A DNA stretch of 64,000 nt from Branchipolynoe longqiensis (lineage: Eukaryota; Annelida; Polychaeta; Phyllodocida; Polynoidae). This document shows positions 33,169 to 44,117 of this stretch, one piece after another (position 1 is the stretch's first letter; every line of letters begins with the position of its first letter). The stretch lies in NCBI GenBank assembly GCA_030323885.1, contig CM059197.1:36368556-36432555 (forward strand), given 5' to 3'. The position numbers and the translations under genes are program-made. Under the pieces are notes generated by a model. That model worked only from the letters and a program-made list of their open reading frames with translations. It had not been told where the DNA came from and did no database searches.

Positions 33169-33840
33169 TACCCCTGTCACACTATGACGTAACGAGCCAA
33201 CGTGAGGCCAACGTGGTCATTTTGCGTCATTACGTTGGGTTATGTTATGATGACGTCAGAATGACGTTAGAATGACGTCGAGCTATGTCACATTACGTCG
33301 TGTTACGTCGAGTTACGTCAAGGTTTTGGACATGTTCAAAACTTTCGACGTAAGTTGAACGTAAGGGTTTACATTCGCCGTACATTCTGTTCACGTTCAG
33401 TGAACGTCAATGACGTTAAACGGACGTTATTCCAATGCTGCTCACTACGTTCAACTACGTTCCACTACGTTGACCCAGATTAAACCGCGTGCAAATGCCC
33501 ACGGGCGTAATGGGAACATCAGGAGAACGTCAGGAGAACGTCAGGAGAATGTCAGGAGAACGTCAGGAGAACATGCATTCAACGTATGTTCAACGTCTCA
33601 TGACGTATGTAACAACGTTCTTCTGGCGATAGAATAACGTTCATGACATTCCGTGAGCGTAATGACGTTGTCCTCTCTCGTTGAATGACGGTATCACTAT
33701 GCTTTACCGACGTTACGCTCTCGTCCACTACGCTGCATCCTGTTCAACTTGTACCCAAATTTGCATACTACGCCGAGAAGTTCAACGTTCTTCACGTTCT
33801 CCCTATGCTGACGTCATTACGTCGTCGTGTGACAGGGGTA
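33169..33840. mobile_element. TIR element, CCCCTGTCACAC family (copy C), ACGT-word interior
   Basis: Ends TACCCCTGTCACACTATGAC and TCGTGTGACAGGGGTA are inverted repeats flanked by an exact TTA duplication (33166-33168, 33841-33843). The 672-bp interior carries several dozen ACGT-containing words (GACGTC, AACGTC, CGTTCA), including five tandem AGGAGAACGTC-like 11-mers at 33517-33572. No transposase frame. The TTA duplication fits PIF/Harbinger (inference). Confidence 0.85.
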
Positions 33841-33919
33841 TTAAGCTCTGACCAGAAAATCAATCTTTCTACTTGTACATTTAATTAAGTATGCAATTAA
33901 GAATTTAACTATCTGGCGA

Positions 33920-33923
33920 TTCA

Positions 33924-33964
<41 letters not shown>
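33920..33964. repeat. (TA)n microsatellite
   Basis: A TA run that abuts the left end of the 805-bp TIR element, which seems to have inserted into it. Confidence 0.9.
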
Positions 33965-33966
<2 letters not shown>

Positions 33967-34769
33967 GTCACTCTCCTGAAAACTGGTCAGCATGAGATGG
34001 GATTTTAAAACATCAATAAAAACCTTCCTACTTATTTTTTTCCTTATTCTTTTCATATTCATGCTCAGATTTGATGAAAGAAATGAGGGAAATAATATAA
34101 AACTGTGTGCAACTTTGGTATTTTTAGTTATGAACTGTTTTTGTACCAAAAAACCCCATTTTACAGCCAGCCATTTGTAACATGACATATGGGACGTTTT
34201 TGAATCCTTATTAACATCTTGTATTGCATTGATATATCAAACAAAACAGTTCCCAAATCAAAGAGGAAGTATGTATTAACATGTATGCATGCTTAAATTT
34301 AAAAAAAAAAAATGTTAATGTCTTCAGAAATAACATTACAAATTTCCGTCACACGTGTAACCGTGGTGTCTGGATGCCACACAAATATTGTACACTAATT
34401 ATTCAGTGAATAAAGCATGGCTGGGAATTACTTTTTTTATCAATATAAGCACTAGCTATTTCTGTATATTATGCCATGATTAATATGCTTCTAAGTATGA
34501 TATTATTTAATTCTGATTAGATATTTATTAAGCAGACTGCGTGGTGTCCTAAACACGTGTTACACGTGTGACGCCCATGTTATACTGCCATAGGAGATAT
34601 CTTATTCATGGACTACACCTTTATTTTTTATCTCATCAATTTATATTTTACATAGATGTAAAGGGGAGATTTCCAGCTTTCATTTGCAACCAAAAAATGT
34701 AAAAAAATTCAAATATTAAATTTTAACTCTCCATGTGACACTTCTGGCCAGTTTTCAGGAGAGTGACCC
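33965..34769 (+). mobile_element. 805-bp TIR element, family GGGTCACTCTCC (copy 2)
   Basis: Ends GGGTCACTCTCCTGAAAACT and AGTTTTCAGGAGAGTGACCC-like, nearly perfect. ATAT lies on both sides. It matches 15470-16273 end to end in opposite orientation. No coding frame. Confidence 0.88.
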
Positions 34770-35594
34770 ATATACATAAAGTTGGGCTACGAGAAAAGGA
34801 GAGAGACAAGCAGGTGATGGGTACAACACTTTATTTGCATCATGGCTAAGCATAATACAGGATTCCCGGTAAAAGTTTGAAATCAGGGTTGAGAGTGACT
34901 GGCCTATCCGCCGACAAGCCAGAATTTACTAGTGGTGGCGCTCACGCAGCCAATAACGGGGCAAATATGAGCAAGTCAATGATTGGACATAATAATAGAG
35001 AAGTAATAAATAAATAATAACAATAATTATCAGGTTAGAGCTCCGCCCCATTTATATACGCATAATAAATTATACATCCTATATATATGTATCTAAGCTG
35101 TAGTCATTTATCTGACTGAATGCGATTTTAAATATGCACACCGGTTTTAACTTCATGTATACTTACCTATATGTATGATGTATAAGAATGATACATGTAT
35201 AAATAAAGGAAGTTATCGGTATCTCACTCTCCATCCAATCTATCTTGCCTGTATTTATCTCAGTGCACTATGACTGGTGGCGCCACCACCGTACGCTCAC
35301 CACACTAACCCCTCCCGACTGCATGCCAGACTTAGTATATATATATATATATCATATGTATATATTATGCAGTTGGTTATAAGCCAATTTATATGCATAG
35401 CAAGTTACATAGCTTGGTCGTGTTGATATATATACTTTCATACCTCTTTTCTCTCTATTTAGATAATGATCTGTCGATAAAGATCCCAACCTGTGTCTAT
35501 TGTTATGTACATTGTCAGTCAGAAACATACGTATGTGTATATAATTATATGTATCATTATATGCATGTCGACAGAATGACTGATTGATATGTTC
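34770..35594. repeat. TA-rich interspersed repeat region
   Basis: Contains AGTGGTGGCGCTCAC (34932), ACTGGTGGCGCCACCACC (35274), ATATACGCATAATAAATTAT (35055) and a TA run at 35335-35352. It resembles the repeats at 22-23 and 30 kb. Copy limits are unclear. Confidence 0.4.
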
Positions 35595-36004
35595 TTAAAG
35601 TTGCATGGTGCGATGAAATATTTATTTTTCAAAACCAAAACATGTATCTTCATTTGATTATATAAATATCTAGCTTAGATATTGGTGCATTAACTAGTGA
35701 TTTGGGACAGCATGTATAGAATAATAAATGAATTTACTACGCTAGGTGGCCAGGATATTTTTATTTAGGTCATTCCACATCACGTGGTCATCGGGAGATG
35801 TCAAAGCCAGTCGTAGTGAGAGGACTTTTGGAAAGCTCATCGAAAGTACTTTGAGTTCTTTCAACTCAAATTGCTTCAAAACTAGCTATTTTTCCATCAA
35901 AATGGCTCCGGTCTAATGATTAGTAGATCATACCGATCAATTTGATATATTTATCTAAAAAAATATGACACAAATTCAAACGCGATCGGACTTTGCCACT
36001 TTAA
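35595..36004. mobile_element. MITE family M2 (TTAA target), copy
   Basis: TTAA-AGTTGCATGGTGCGATG at the left and CGATCGGACTTTGCCACT-TTAA at the right are inverted repeats between TTAA sites. It is the longest copy (410 bp). The TTAA target and AG-starting ends suggest a Kolobok- or piggyBac-type element (inference). Confidence 0.75.
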
Positions 36005-36035
36005 ATATGATCCTAAATATATATAAGTATATATA

Positions 36036-36292
36036 TGAGGCTGACTCAAAAGGTGATAACTCTTCTTTTTGTTGTCCATTGTAACGATTGACACAAACAG
36101 CACAGAAACGGTTACACTGAAAACACAAGGACATTTGCTTCAAATCAATATGTATTCTATTGCGATTATGAAAGACTATGTAAAAAAACAAATCAGTTTA
36201 TCCTGAGCAAATGCATAAGCAGATAGTATGTTGATTGTTACAATGGACAAAGTTTTGTCCCATATTGCTTAGCACGTTTTGAGACAGTCTCA
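36036..36292. mobile_element. Mariner-like MITE (TGAGRCTGWCTCAAAA ends)
   Basis: Left TGAGGCTGACTCAAAAGGTG and right CACGTTTTGAGACAGTCTCA are inverted repeats. A second inverted pair, TCCATTGTAACGATTGAC and GTTGATTGTTACAATGGA, lies inside. Flanking bases are TA-rich, so a TA duplication cannot be proved. Confidence 0.7.
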
Positions 36293-36415
36293 TATATGTG
36301 TGTGATGGTATAACTTTATGTTTATATTGAGCATAGATATACACTATTCCAACACAATTCTCATCCCCAGTGTGGAATGAGGGTGACAAATGTCCGCCAT
36401 TGAAATGTCCTTTCC

Positions 36416-36690
36416 TTAAAGCTGCATAGTCTGAGTAAAGTATCAAATTTGGAAAACCTAAGTACTAATCTAGATTTGAGTCTACATATCCAAACTCAAT
36501 ACTGATTAAACTGATTAAATATGTGTTTCGAGTTAACAGAACCTGTTATTCCTGAAGCGTATGGTGACAGAGGTTTGACCTACATTCCAAAATGAATTGT
36601 GCCCTTAAAATATTTCAAGGTTACCTAATTAAAATAAAAGTTACGTCGAGCTGAATGAAGTAAGGTCGATTATAAGAATACGCGGTTGAA
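36416..36690. mobile_element. M2 MITE, right end lost
   Basis: TTAA-AGCTGCATAGTCTGAG at the left, then the M2 interior (GAACCTGTTATTCCTGAAG, AATTAAAATAAAAGTTACG) to about 36690. No closing TIR. Confidence 0.65.
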
Positions 36691-37198
36691 TTCTAGCCAT
36701 GAATCGTGAAGTAAAATCCGGTGTGCCCCCACCTCAGACTACAATATGGCAAACATTACTTCGAAGACAACATTCAAAAGACTTGAATAAAATTGGACTA
36801 GTGAAAACAAGTGTTAACACACTTATCCTTTATAGGCAGGATAAATGTATTCATCACAAATATATATATATATACTATATAATTTATTATGTGGATATAC
36901 ATAACGGCAGCCCCATAATGTTTCTCCCTAACCACCTTAACTTCCATGTTATTTACTAAGGAGCGGGCATTCTCTCCTCCCCCGCCTCCTATACGCTGTG
37001 AGCCAACTGTCACTCTGCTCACTTTCAAAATTATCTAAAAAGGTATCTAAAACTCAAAATCGTCTCACTATCTAACTTTAATCAACGGATATAACAACGT
37101 TTTAATATTTCTTTTAATGTTTTGAAGGTCCTGCCTACCTTGTCCACTCTCTAAGTAGGTATCTAACAATTAATTGTCTATGTCTTCCTCTATTTTCA
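36691..37198. other. Unassigned DNA
   Basis: A short TA run is at 36860-36880. No exon or repeat recognised apart from a pyrimidine tract leading into the next entry. Confidence 0.4.
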
Positions 37199-37199
37199 G

Positions 37200-37450
37200 A
37201 TCGGTACATCTGCGATTTGATCATCCAGGATTTACATAGCAGTATGCTTTTGCTCTTCATCAGTCCATCCAAAATACGAGGCAACACAAGTTCTTATAAA
37301 CTAATACAAGGACGCACCGTCGTACCAACACCATTCACCCCCACCCAAAACATCCACAGCGCCTTTCTACACATGCAACGGTCAAGGACGTTCGAGGGGC
37401 ATTTCACACTGAATAAAGGATACCTGGAGGTCATCAGCTACATTAAATAA
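37200..37450 (+). CDS. Possible terminal exon, unknown protein
   Basis: A strong acceptor (CTTCCTCTATTTTCAG, ending 37199) precedes an open frame to TAA at 37448-37450. It reads RYICDLIIQDLHSSMLLLF, ISPSKIRGNTSSYKLIQGR, TVVPTPFTPTQNIHSAF and so on, about 83 residues ending YLEVISYIK. Neither domain nor family is recognised, and no upstream exon is identified. It may be a real last exon, a retroelement remnant, or chance. Confidence 0.28.
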
Positions 37451-38505
37451 CTACCCGTACTCCGACAAATGCATACTTTTGCCAGTTTTCAGTTTATGCA
37501 ACTAGATAGGCGAGGGGAGAGTGCTGACATTGGTTGCTTCTGTTGTGTTTTATTTAGTACAGCAGCACTGACACTTTTTGACAACCATATAGAGAAAAAC
37601 ATGTCAGAAATTGCAGTCTAAAATGATAAATATAAAGTTCAAAAGTTTATTTATATAACCAGCTATTTTTTGTGTGAATAATTGATTAAATCATGTAGAT
37701 TAATAGACTTTAAAAGTTGAATTGAGAGCTTTCTGTGGCTGCCATCTTGGTGTTTGTCATAGCTTCCCCTGTGTGTGGGGAACCCCTCTAGGTCATGTGA
37801 TGAGGGAATCCCACCTATGATGGCATTCATACAGCACATACCTCAACTCTCCTCCCACATGTTCAGTGGCATGAACTGAACACACTAAGCAAAGGTATGT
37901 TTGGAGAGCTTTTGATGCTGGATTCGTTTGTATCTGGGTGAGGTATAGTCGGCGACTTTAACAGCGTTTATCCATGGGTGTGACCACGTTGACAAATCAA
38001 ATGGGTTTTGAATTCTCCCATGGCGTTTTGGGATCATTGTGATATAAGTATATGGTTGTTAGTCTTGGACCCCCCTCTGTTGGCGCAATCTCTGATAAAC
38101 ACATATAAGCCAGGCCAGAGAAGGACTATAGGAAGCATGTATTTATTGTCACTACAGTTGGCCTTGACCCCGAATCCATTCATTATCAGCTTGTATATTA
38201 AATAAAGGATGCACGCCTAATTTAATAAGCCCAATTCATCTCAGACAGGTATATACTTGATAGACTATTAGGTCAGTAATAGGATAAATGATAGTTAGGT
38301 AATATTTTGTTCTATATTTGAGACATATGATGTATTTCATCGATGTATATGAGTGTAGTATTTGTCTTCTATTCCCTACTGATTAGTATATTTCTTTACT
38401 TATTATTATGAATTTTGTTGTTGTTAAACATGACACCTGGCAAATGGGTTTATGATTATGAGCCTGACGTTGCTTAGTAGATTCATCGGACACTGTTAGA
38501 ATAAT
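37451..38505. other. Unassigned DNA
   Basis: No convincing exon, repeat or RNA. The frame at 38008-38205 has no recognisable features. Confidence 0.45.
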
Positions 38506-38562
38506 GTTGGTTGGTTGTTGGAGTTTTACGCCCTGGCAACATCTAAGGTAATATCAGGTCTG
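38506..38562 (-). mobile_element. SINE-A 3' tail fragment
   Basis: TTGGTTGGTTGTTGGAGTTT followed by ACGCCCTGGCAACATCTAAG is the reverse of the SINE-A end. Confidence 0.75.
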
Positions 38563-38619
38563 ATAGAATGGTGAACAGAGCACCTGTAACTTGCAAGGCA
38601 TCAGGTTGCAGGAATAATG

Positions 38620-38728
38620 CCACATGCCATCTGACATGACACATGCCACCTGACATGACACATGCCATCTGACATGACACATGGCATCTGACATGACACA
38701 TGCCAGCTGACATGACACATGCCACTTT
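38620..38728. repeat. Minisatellite, 20-bp unit
   Basis: Six copies of CATCTGACATGACACATGCC with one or two changes each. Confidence 0.9.
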
Positions 38729-38737
38729 TTGGCACAC

Positions 38738-39180
38738 GCGCACATCCTACAAACTCGGGTCGAATAATCGAATACGCTTCTCCACGCTCGCGGTGGAATA
38801 AATGGTGGCATATTCCAAAACTGTTTTTTTTAATAACCGATATAACTACAGCAAAATAGGATTTAAAGTATTTAATGATTGCATGGATTAGTTATATTTC
38901 CATTTAATTAATCTGTGTTAATACCAAAAGAAACTTGTAGGACTGGTACTGGTAGGTGTTATCCTGCAGGACGGCACCAGCACAAATTTGACATCATCGT
39001 TCTTAGCCAACCCCAGCCAAGAGGTGGGTTATTGGGGTCGGGTCGTTTTTCACACGGCACTTGTTTTTGTCAACTTCACTCACAGTGTTCCTTTTGAAAT
39101 TCTAGCAACTTGGGTGACCTCAATCGCCCGGGTCGTGTTAATCAATTACGCCCCTGAAGGGACTTCAAGAAGCGACTGAA
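38738..39180. repeat. Dispersed repeat shared with 45400-45560
   Basis: CGAATAATCGAATACGCTTC, CCGATATAACTACAGCAAA and TTGAAATTCTAGCAACTTGG have counterparts at 45400-45560 in a different order. Family unknown. Confidence 0.4.
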
Positions 39181-39697
39181 GCCACCCATGCATGAAATGT
39201 TATAAAAGAGAAGAAACAATTGCCCCCCTCCCCTAATCACCCACCCCTTAGCACACACACTCAGCTCAACCTATTGATTTTGAAACTTCAATTTTGGACA
39301 TTACCAAAATGGGTGATATAATGGTTGTGTTGTATATTTGCACTAATGTTGTTTCTTATTTTTTGGGGGGAGGGGTGATTTGTTGCAAGAATAACAAGAG
39401 GATTTTGCGCATGTGTGTGGTTGTGTTTGTGTCTTCCGGGAAGTCTTGTGGCGACCTTGACATTGCAAGTGGAGGAAACATTTTGAACGCTCACATTGTG
39501 CAGAAATGCTGGACTCTTGTTGTTACATGGTGCGCATGCGTAGTGTTTATGACAGCTCACCCAGCCCCTCAACCCCAGGCTCCAATTTGAAGGGGTGGGA
39601 CGGGACAGCTCAACAAGGAGAGCATAAATGCTCGCATTAATCAGTATATCCGCAGAAGAAGAGAGGGAAAGGGAGTTTGTGCAGATATCGAAGCAGG
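39181..39697 (+). promoter_or_regulatory. Unassigned DNA with an NRF-1-like site
   Basis: TGCGCATGCGTAG at 39531-39543 is close to the NRF-1 palindrome and TTCCGG (39437) is ETS-like. There is no supported transcript, so a regulatory role is speculative. Confidence 0.2.
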
Positions 39698-39710
39698 AGG
39701 ACATGGCTGA

Positions 39711-39764
39711 TGTTTGTTTGTTGTTGTTTTACGTCCTAGCAACATCTAAGGTCATATCAGGACG
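39711..39764 (-). mobile_element. 54-bp SINE-A tail insertion
   Basis: Only the last 54 bp of SINE-A are present, yet they are flanked by an exact 12-bp duplication GGACATGGCTGA (39699-39710, 39765-39776). It is a genuine, extremely 5'-truncated retroposition. Confidence 0.9.
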
Positions 39765-39776
39765 GGACATGGCTGA

Positions 39777-41285
39777 AGAAAATGATGGCGACTTCATTCA
39801 ACTTCAATACACCCTCATACTCAGTATGACATGTGTGCCAGTGTAGCGCGACTCATCACTGTACGCATGATCATGGCGTGATGGGAATCTGGGTCACGGC
39901 TTGGCTTCAACTAGAGAACACTTATCGTGATTGGTCCATAGGCAAAGAGCAGCATGGGAGAGAAGGCTGGAAGGACGCTCTCCACGACAACGGTTGAGGA
40001 TGTACTCTTCGTCAGAGCCTCCCATGGACAAACAAAAAACTAAACAAATGTAGGAAAGTGGGCGTGGAAATGGAGGGGAGGAAGTCTTCATCTGAGACCA
40101 TGTGTAACTTAGCAGCAAATGATACAGAGGTTCTAATCTCATCACAGCCAGGTCCCAATAATCTCATGAGAAGATTATCGTGGATAGTTTACTCCATGGG
40201 GATGCTAGAAGAAGAACAAACAACTAAAGCGCATGCATGCACTGTGGACGAGTGTGTGTGGGGGCGGGGAAGTTGGTGAGGGGGGGGAGGTATAGGGGCT
40301 TGACTTCAATGACAGCCTCTATGCTGTGAAGCCACTGTCATGTGCGAGTGAACAATTTCTTCAATGTACAAACTGTGTTTCATTTGGTCTCATTTGACTC
40401 ACTGTGCCACCAATGACAGGATATCTGCATACGCCAGGACGACAGTGGTGTGCCGAAGACGGCTTTTTGACCTTTGATGAAGACGCACACTACAGGGGTG
40501 GAGTAATCATGGGACACAATGCCACTACTTCCGGTTGACAAGGTCCATGCGCGCTGACATTTCCGGTGACCGGTCGTGGTTTCACTAAGCAGGAAGTGAA
40601 CGCGAGGTAATGCTCTCATGAAGAATGCATTTGGACACACAATGCACTCATCGGCATTGTGCATGGTCCGTGACCTTGACCTTTCCCCATCAGTGAGCAT
40701 TGCAATGTATGTAACATCCCCCCCCCCTGGCGCCCCAGCCCCCCCCCCCATTGACCATTCAGTGCTTGTGAGTATGAGGGCACATATAGTAGAGGGATAG
40801 ATGGTTAAGTGACGTCATGGAAGAGTGATAATTGGCCATTTTGAAAGTGTGCTAATTGTCCACGTCATTCACATGCTATAACCTAGCAGACCCTCACTCC
40901 CTTCTGCTCTTCTCTCGAAGGTCAAACTTGAGAAAAGATGGTTCCAATAGTCATAACTGGCGGCTTTTGATTAACCGTGACGGTTTAATACAAAATAAAA
41001 GCACCGAAGAACTATATCTGTCTAGACTGTAAAGATCATATTACTAGCTATATACATTATGTTTCCCCCTATCATCGCTCATTATCACGCTTCCAATATG
41101 GTGGCCATATTTTTGGATTGCATGCTGGGAGAGTCTCAAACACTCTCGCTTTCCCATCCTTATCTATAAAATCCTTGATGAAGGTGCAGTCATTAACTCT
41201 GTGGATTTGAGTGTATTTGGGAGTGAATCTGAGCATTTGGAAACTTATCCTTTTTTTAAATTTCATTTTTTTAATTGGTTGTCGT
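39777..41285. other. Unassigned DNA
   Basis: A mixed-composition region with C runs near 40720-40750. No convincing exon chain; short frames lack domains. Confidence 0.45.
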
Positions 41286-42170
41286 CTTTGCAATTGATTG
41301 ATTGATTGATTGGTGGTTTCTTTACGCCGTGTCGGCAGCATAGGCCATATTCACTGCGAGAATTGTTTGTTTTTTATTCAACCATCGCCTTTACACATAA
41401 TGTAAAAGCATACAATCAGTTAGGTGTCAATAGACACTTATTAATTTTTTAAAGTCCAAAATCATATAATTAAATAAAATAGATGAAAGAATGAATTAAT
41501 AAAAATTGTTTTAATGAATTATATGAGGTGGTACAGACCAGCTGCCCTCAAAAAAGCTAAAATGTCTTCTTGTTTAACTTTGGTAAAAAGGTCATGCATG
41601 CTGTTTGCAGTGTAAAATTGTTGGCGCAGTGCCATAAAATCAACACAGTTTAGTCAAATGTGCTTGATTGAAGTGAGCACATCATATATAGATATATAAA
41701 TAGATCCATTGTAGTCTTTGCTATCACTGTTATTGAAACTACCCAATACTGCAACTAGGCATACTAAGTATAGTATCATGATTCTAACATATAAATATGA
41801 AATGTGATTCCAAGAGAAGTACTGATCTTTTTTAAACGCATTATCATTCATTGCCTTCAAATACATATGTAAGTGTGTTGTTCTGGAATTTAGAAGGCTG
41901 GTACAGACTACTAAATTCACCATACTTAGGTAGTTTCAAATCAACAACAATTGACTAATCATGTGTGAGGACAACATTTCGGGGGGAAAAGACTATTCGG
42001 TTGTTTTAGCTTTGACAGTTTAAAAAAAGGAAGCAATTTTGAAGTAAGTATTGTCATTTTTTTGGTTTACTATGGCAGATTTATGATTGCAAGGCATTTG
42101 AGTAACTATGACGGTGCATTTTTGTGAAGCATTTGTGTATGGGTTTCCGATTAAAGTTGTTATTATTCAT
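41286..42170. other. AT-rich unassigned DNA
   Basis: ATTG repeated four times at 41293-41311, then TTTACGCCGTGTCGGCAGCA, which may be the end of an unidentified old repeat. No gene. Confidence 0.4.
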
Positions 42171-42177
42171 GGTGTGG

Positions 42178-42178
42178 A

Positions 42179-42212
<34 letters not shown>

Positions 42213-42680
42213 GTGTGTATATATATATGTGTGTGTATGTAGATATACACAAATATCTACACATATATATATCAATATATATGCATATATATATATGTCA
42301 ATAACTATGTATGTATATATTTTGCATATATATATATATATATTGTACACATCAAATGCTAAAACCAGGAGTGGATCCAGTGCATATATACATAGGTACA
42401 CACATATATGTTTATCGATATATACAGATATACATATACTTATATACACATATATACATATATATATACATATATTATATATACATGTATATATACACAT
42501 ATATATATACATGTATTTATATTCATATATCCACACTGATATTTAAATATGCATTAAATGTATATATATGTTTATTCATATGAACATATATTTAAATGTG
42601 TACATATATGTATCCATATATATATACATAAAATATATGTATATATATACATATGTACATGTTTATATATAAATATACAG
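42178..42680. repeat. (TA)/(TATG)-rich microsatellite region
   Basis: About 500 bp of ATATATGTGTG- and ATATACATATA-type sequence. Tyr/Ile-rich frames here are artefacts. Confidence 0.85.
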
Positions 42681-43100
42681 CATTTGAATTTGCCATAAAT
42701 CAGGTGGGTTTAAGAATGTATAAACTTGTCATCATCATCTAGATATGCACCTTTTGAGGTTGTGCAATGAACCGACGGTTTCCAGGGATCTTGCCCAGTA
42801 ACGAAACTACTTTTTTCATCAAGGAGTTGACATTTAAGATATGGTGATACTTTGTAACCGTGTACGATATTGGGAATCTGCTGAACTTAGGTTGTCGTGT
42901 ACCACCGCAACTTCGCCATTATTGTATCCAATATGCAGCGTGAGGTGTACTGTTTGTGTGTGACGTCATTTGCTTGACAAAATTGTCTAACTCGATGAAA
43001 GTGTAATATTCGTTCAAACCCAAACACTCATCTAGATTATATTTAGGAAGTTCACGTTAGATACTGAGGCGTTCATTAATCAATGCTTTATACACTAAAC
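42681..43100. other. Unassigned DNA
   Basis: No gene or repeat recognised. Confidence 0.4.
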
Positions 43101-43101
43101 A

Positions 43102-43441
43102 TTAAAGTTGCATAGTCCAATGAAAACATCAAATTAAAAAAATCTAATTCATTATTTAGATTTGATTTGACATATCTAACTTAGATACTGGTGTGCTGAT
43201 TAAGCATATTTTGCCACATAGAAGGGAATACTGAGGCAATTTAATATAGCCTGTTACTGAATAAGCCTATGGTGTCAGAGTGTTGGCGTGCTTGCCAAAT
43301 TAATTATAAATGTTTGCACTTCAAATATCTCCAAAGTTAGCCATTTAAAATAAAAGTCGCTTTAAGCTAAAGTAAGGTAGATTATAACGATCAACGAATA
43401 TAAAGAGAGAATCTCAAAACCATTGAACTATGCAAATTTAA
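43102..43441. mobile_element. M2 MITE, complete
   Basis: TTAA-AGTTGCATAGTCCAATG and CATTGAACTATGCAAAT-TTAA form inverted ends flanked by TTAA on both sides. 340 bp, non-coding. Confidence 0.85.
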
Positions 43442-43727
43442 GTAATCTTACAAGGACATGTCATTTACACAAAATGGGCTAACCAGTCAAGAAAAGGACA
43501 ACAATAATGATAAAAGATGAAGAAATAATGAGAATAATATAAAACTGCCATTAAAATTCCAATAAATGAAAATCTGAGGTATCTGTTATTGTTACTTATA
43601 TGTTCAACAAAAAAGAGGCCATTACATTCATCTGACTTCAGATTTCACCCCCCCCCCCCCACCTGAAGAATGATTTATTTAAACAAATTTAAGTAGAGAT
43701 CCTTATTCTGTTAGCTGTAAATGAAAG

Positions 43728-44051
43728 ACCAGGCGAAGTGGTCTAATCGGTAGAGCGCGGGCCTCGTGTGCGGAACGTCGCGAGTTCGCTTCCCGGTTGA
43801 GTCAAACCAATTACTCTAAAATTGATTCATGTCGCTACCTAACCTGGGGCTCAGCAATAAGAGGATAGGGCAAGGATTGGTTGCTCAGTGTCAGGATAAT
43901 GTGACTGAGTGGGATAACGGGTCATGGTGCTGGCGGCCTGTTTTCCCAGTGGGGTAGCACTATAAAGTCACCATGAGTGTGCACTGTCACAAGTCGGTAC
44001 CCGTTCTGATATGACCTTAGATGTTGCTAGGATGTAGAACAACAATAAACA
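43728..44051 (+). mobile_element. SINE-A, full length, alternative head
   Basis: Head GGCGAAGTGGTCTAATCGGT, with GCGGGCCTCGTGTGCGG and B-box-like GAGTTCGCTTCCC. Complete body. Flanked by TGTAAATGAAAG and TGTAAATGGAAG (11 of 12 match). Confidence 0.93.
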
Positions 44052-44117
44052 TGTAAATGGAAGCTGCAAGATAATTTTCGCTAATAGTAATTTAATTGCA
44101 CTGCTATCAGGCTCTTA

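Noticed and set aside
35160..35340. Second copy of the LTR at 51.7-52.2 kb
   Set aside because: Only a TATA-like stretch and TCTCACTCTCC are shared; ends and flanking duplications are missing.
38008..38205. 65-residue frame as a gene
   Set aside because: No domain, no splice support, composition like its non-coding surroundings.
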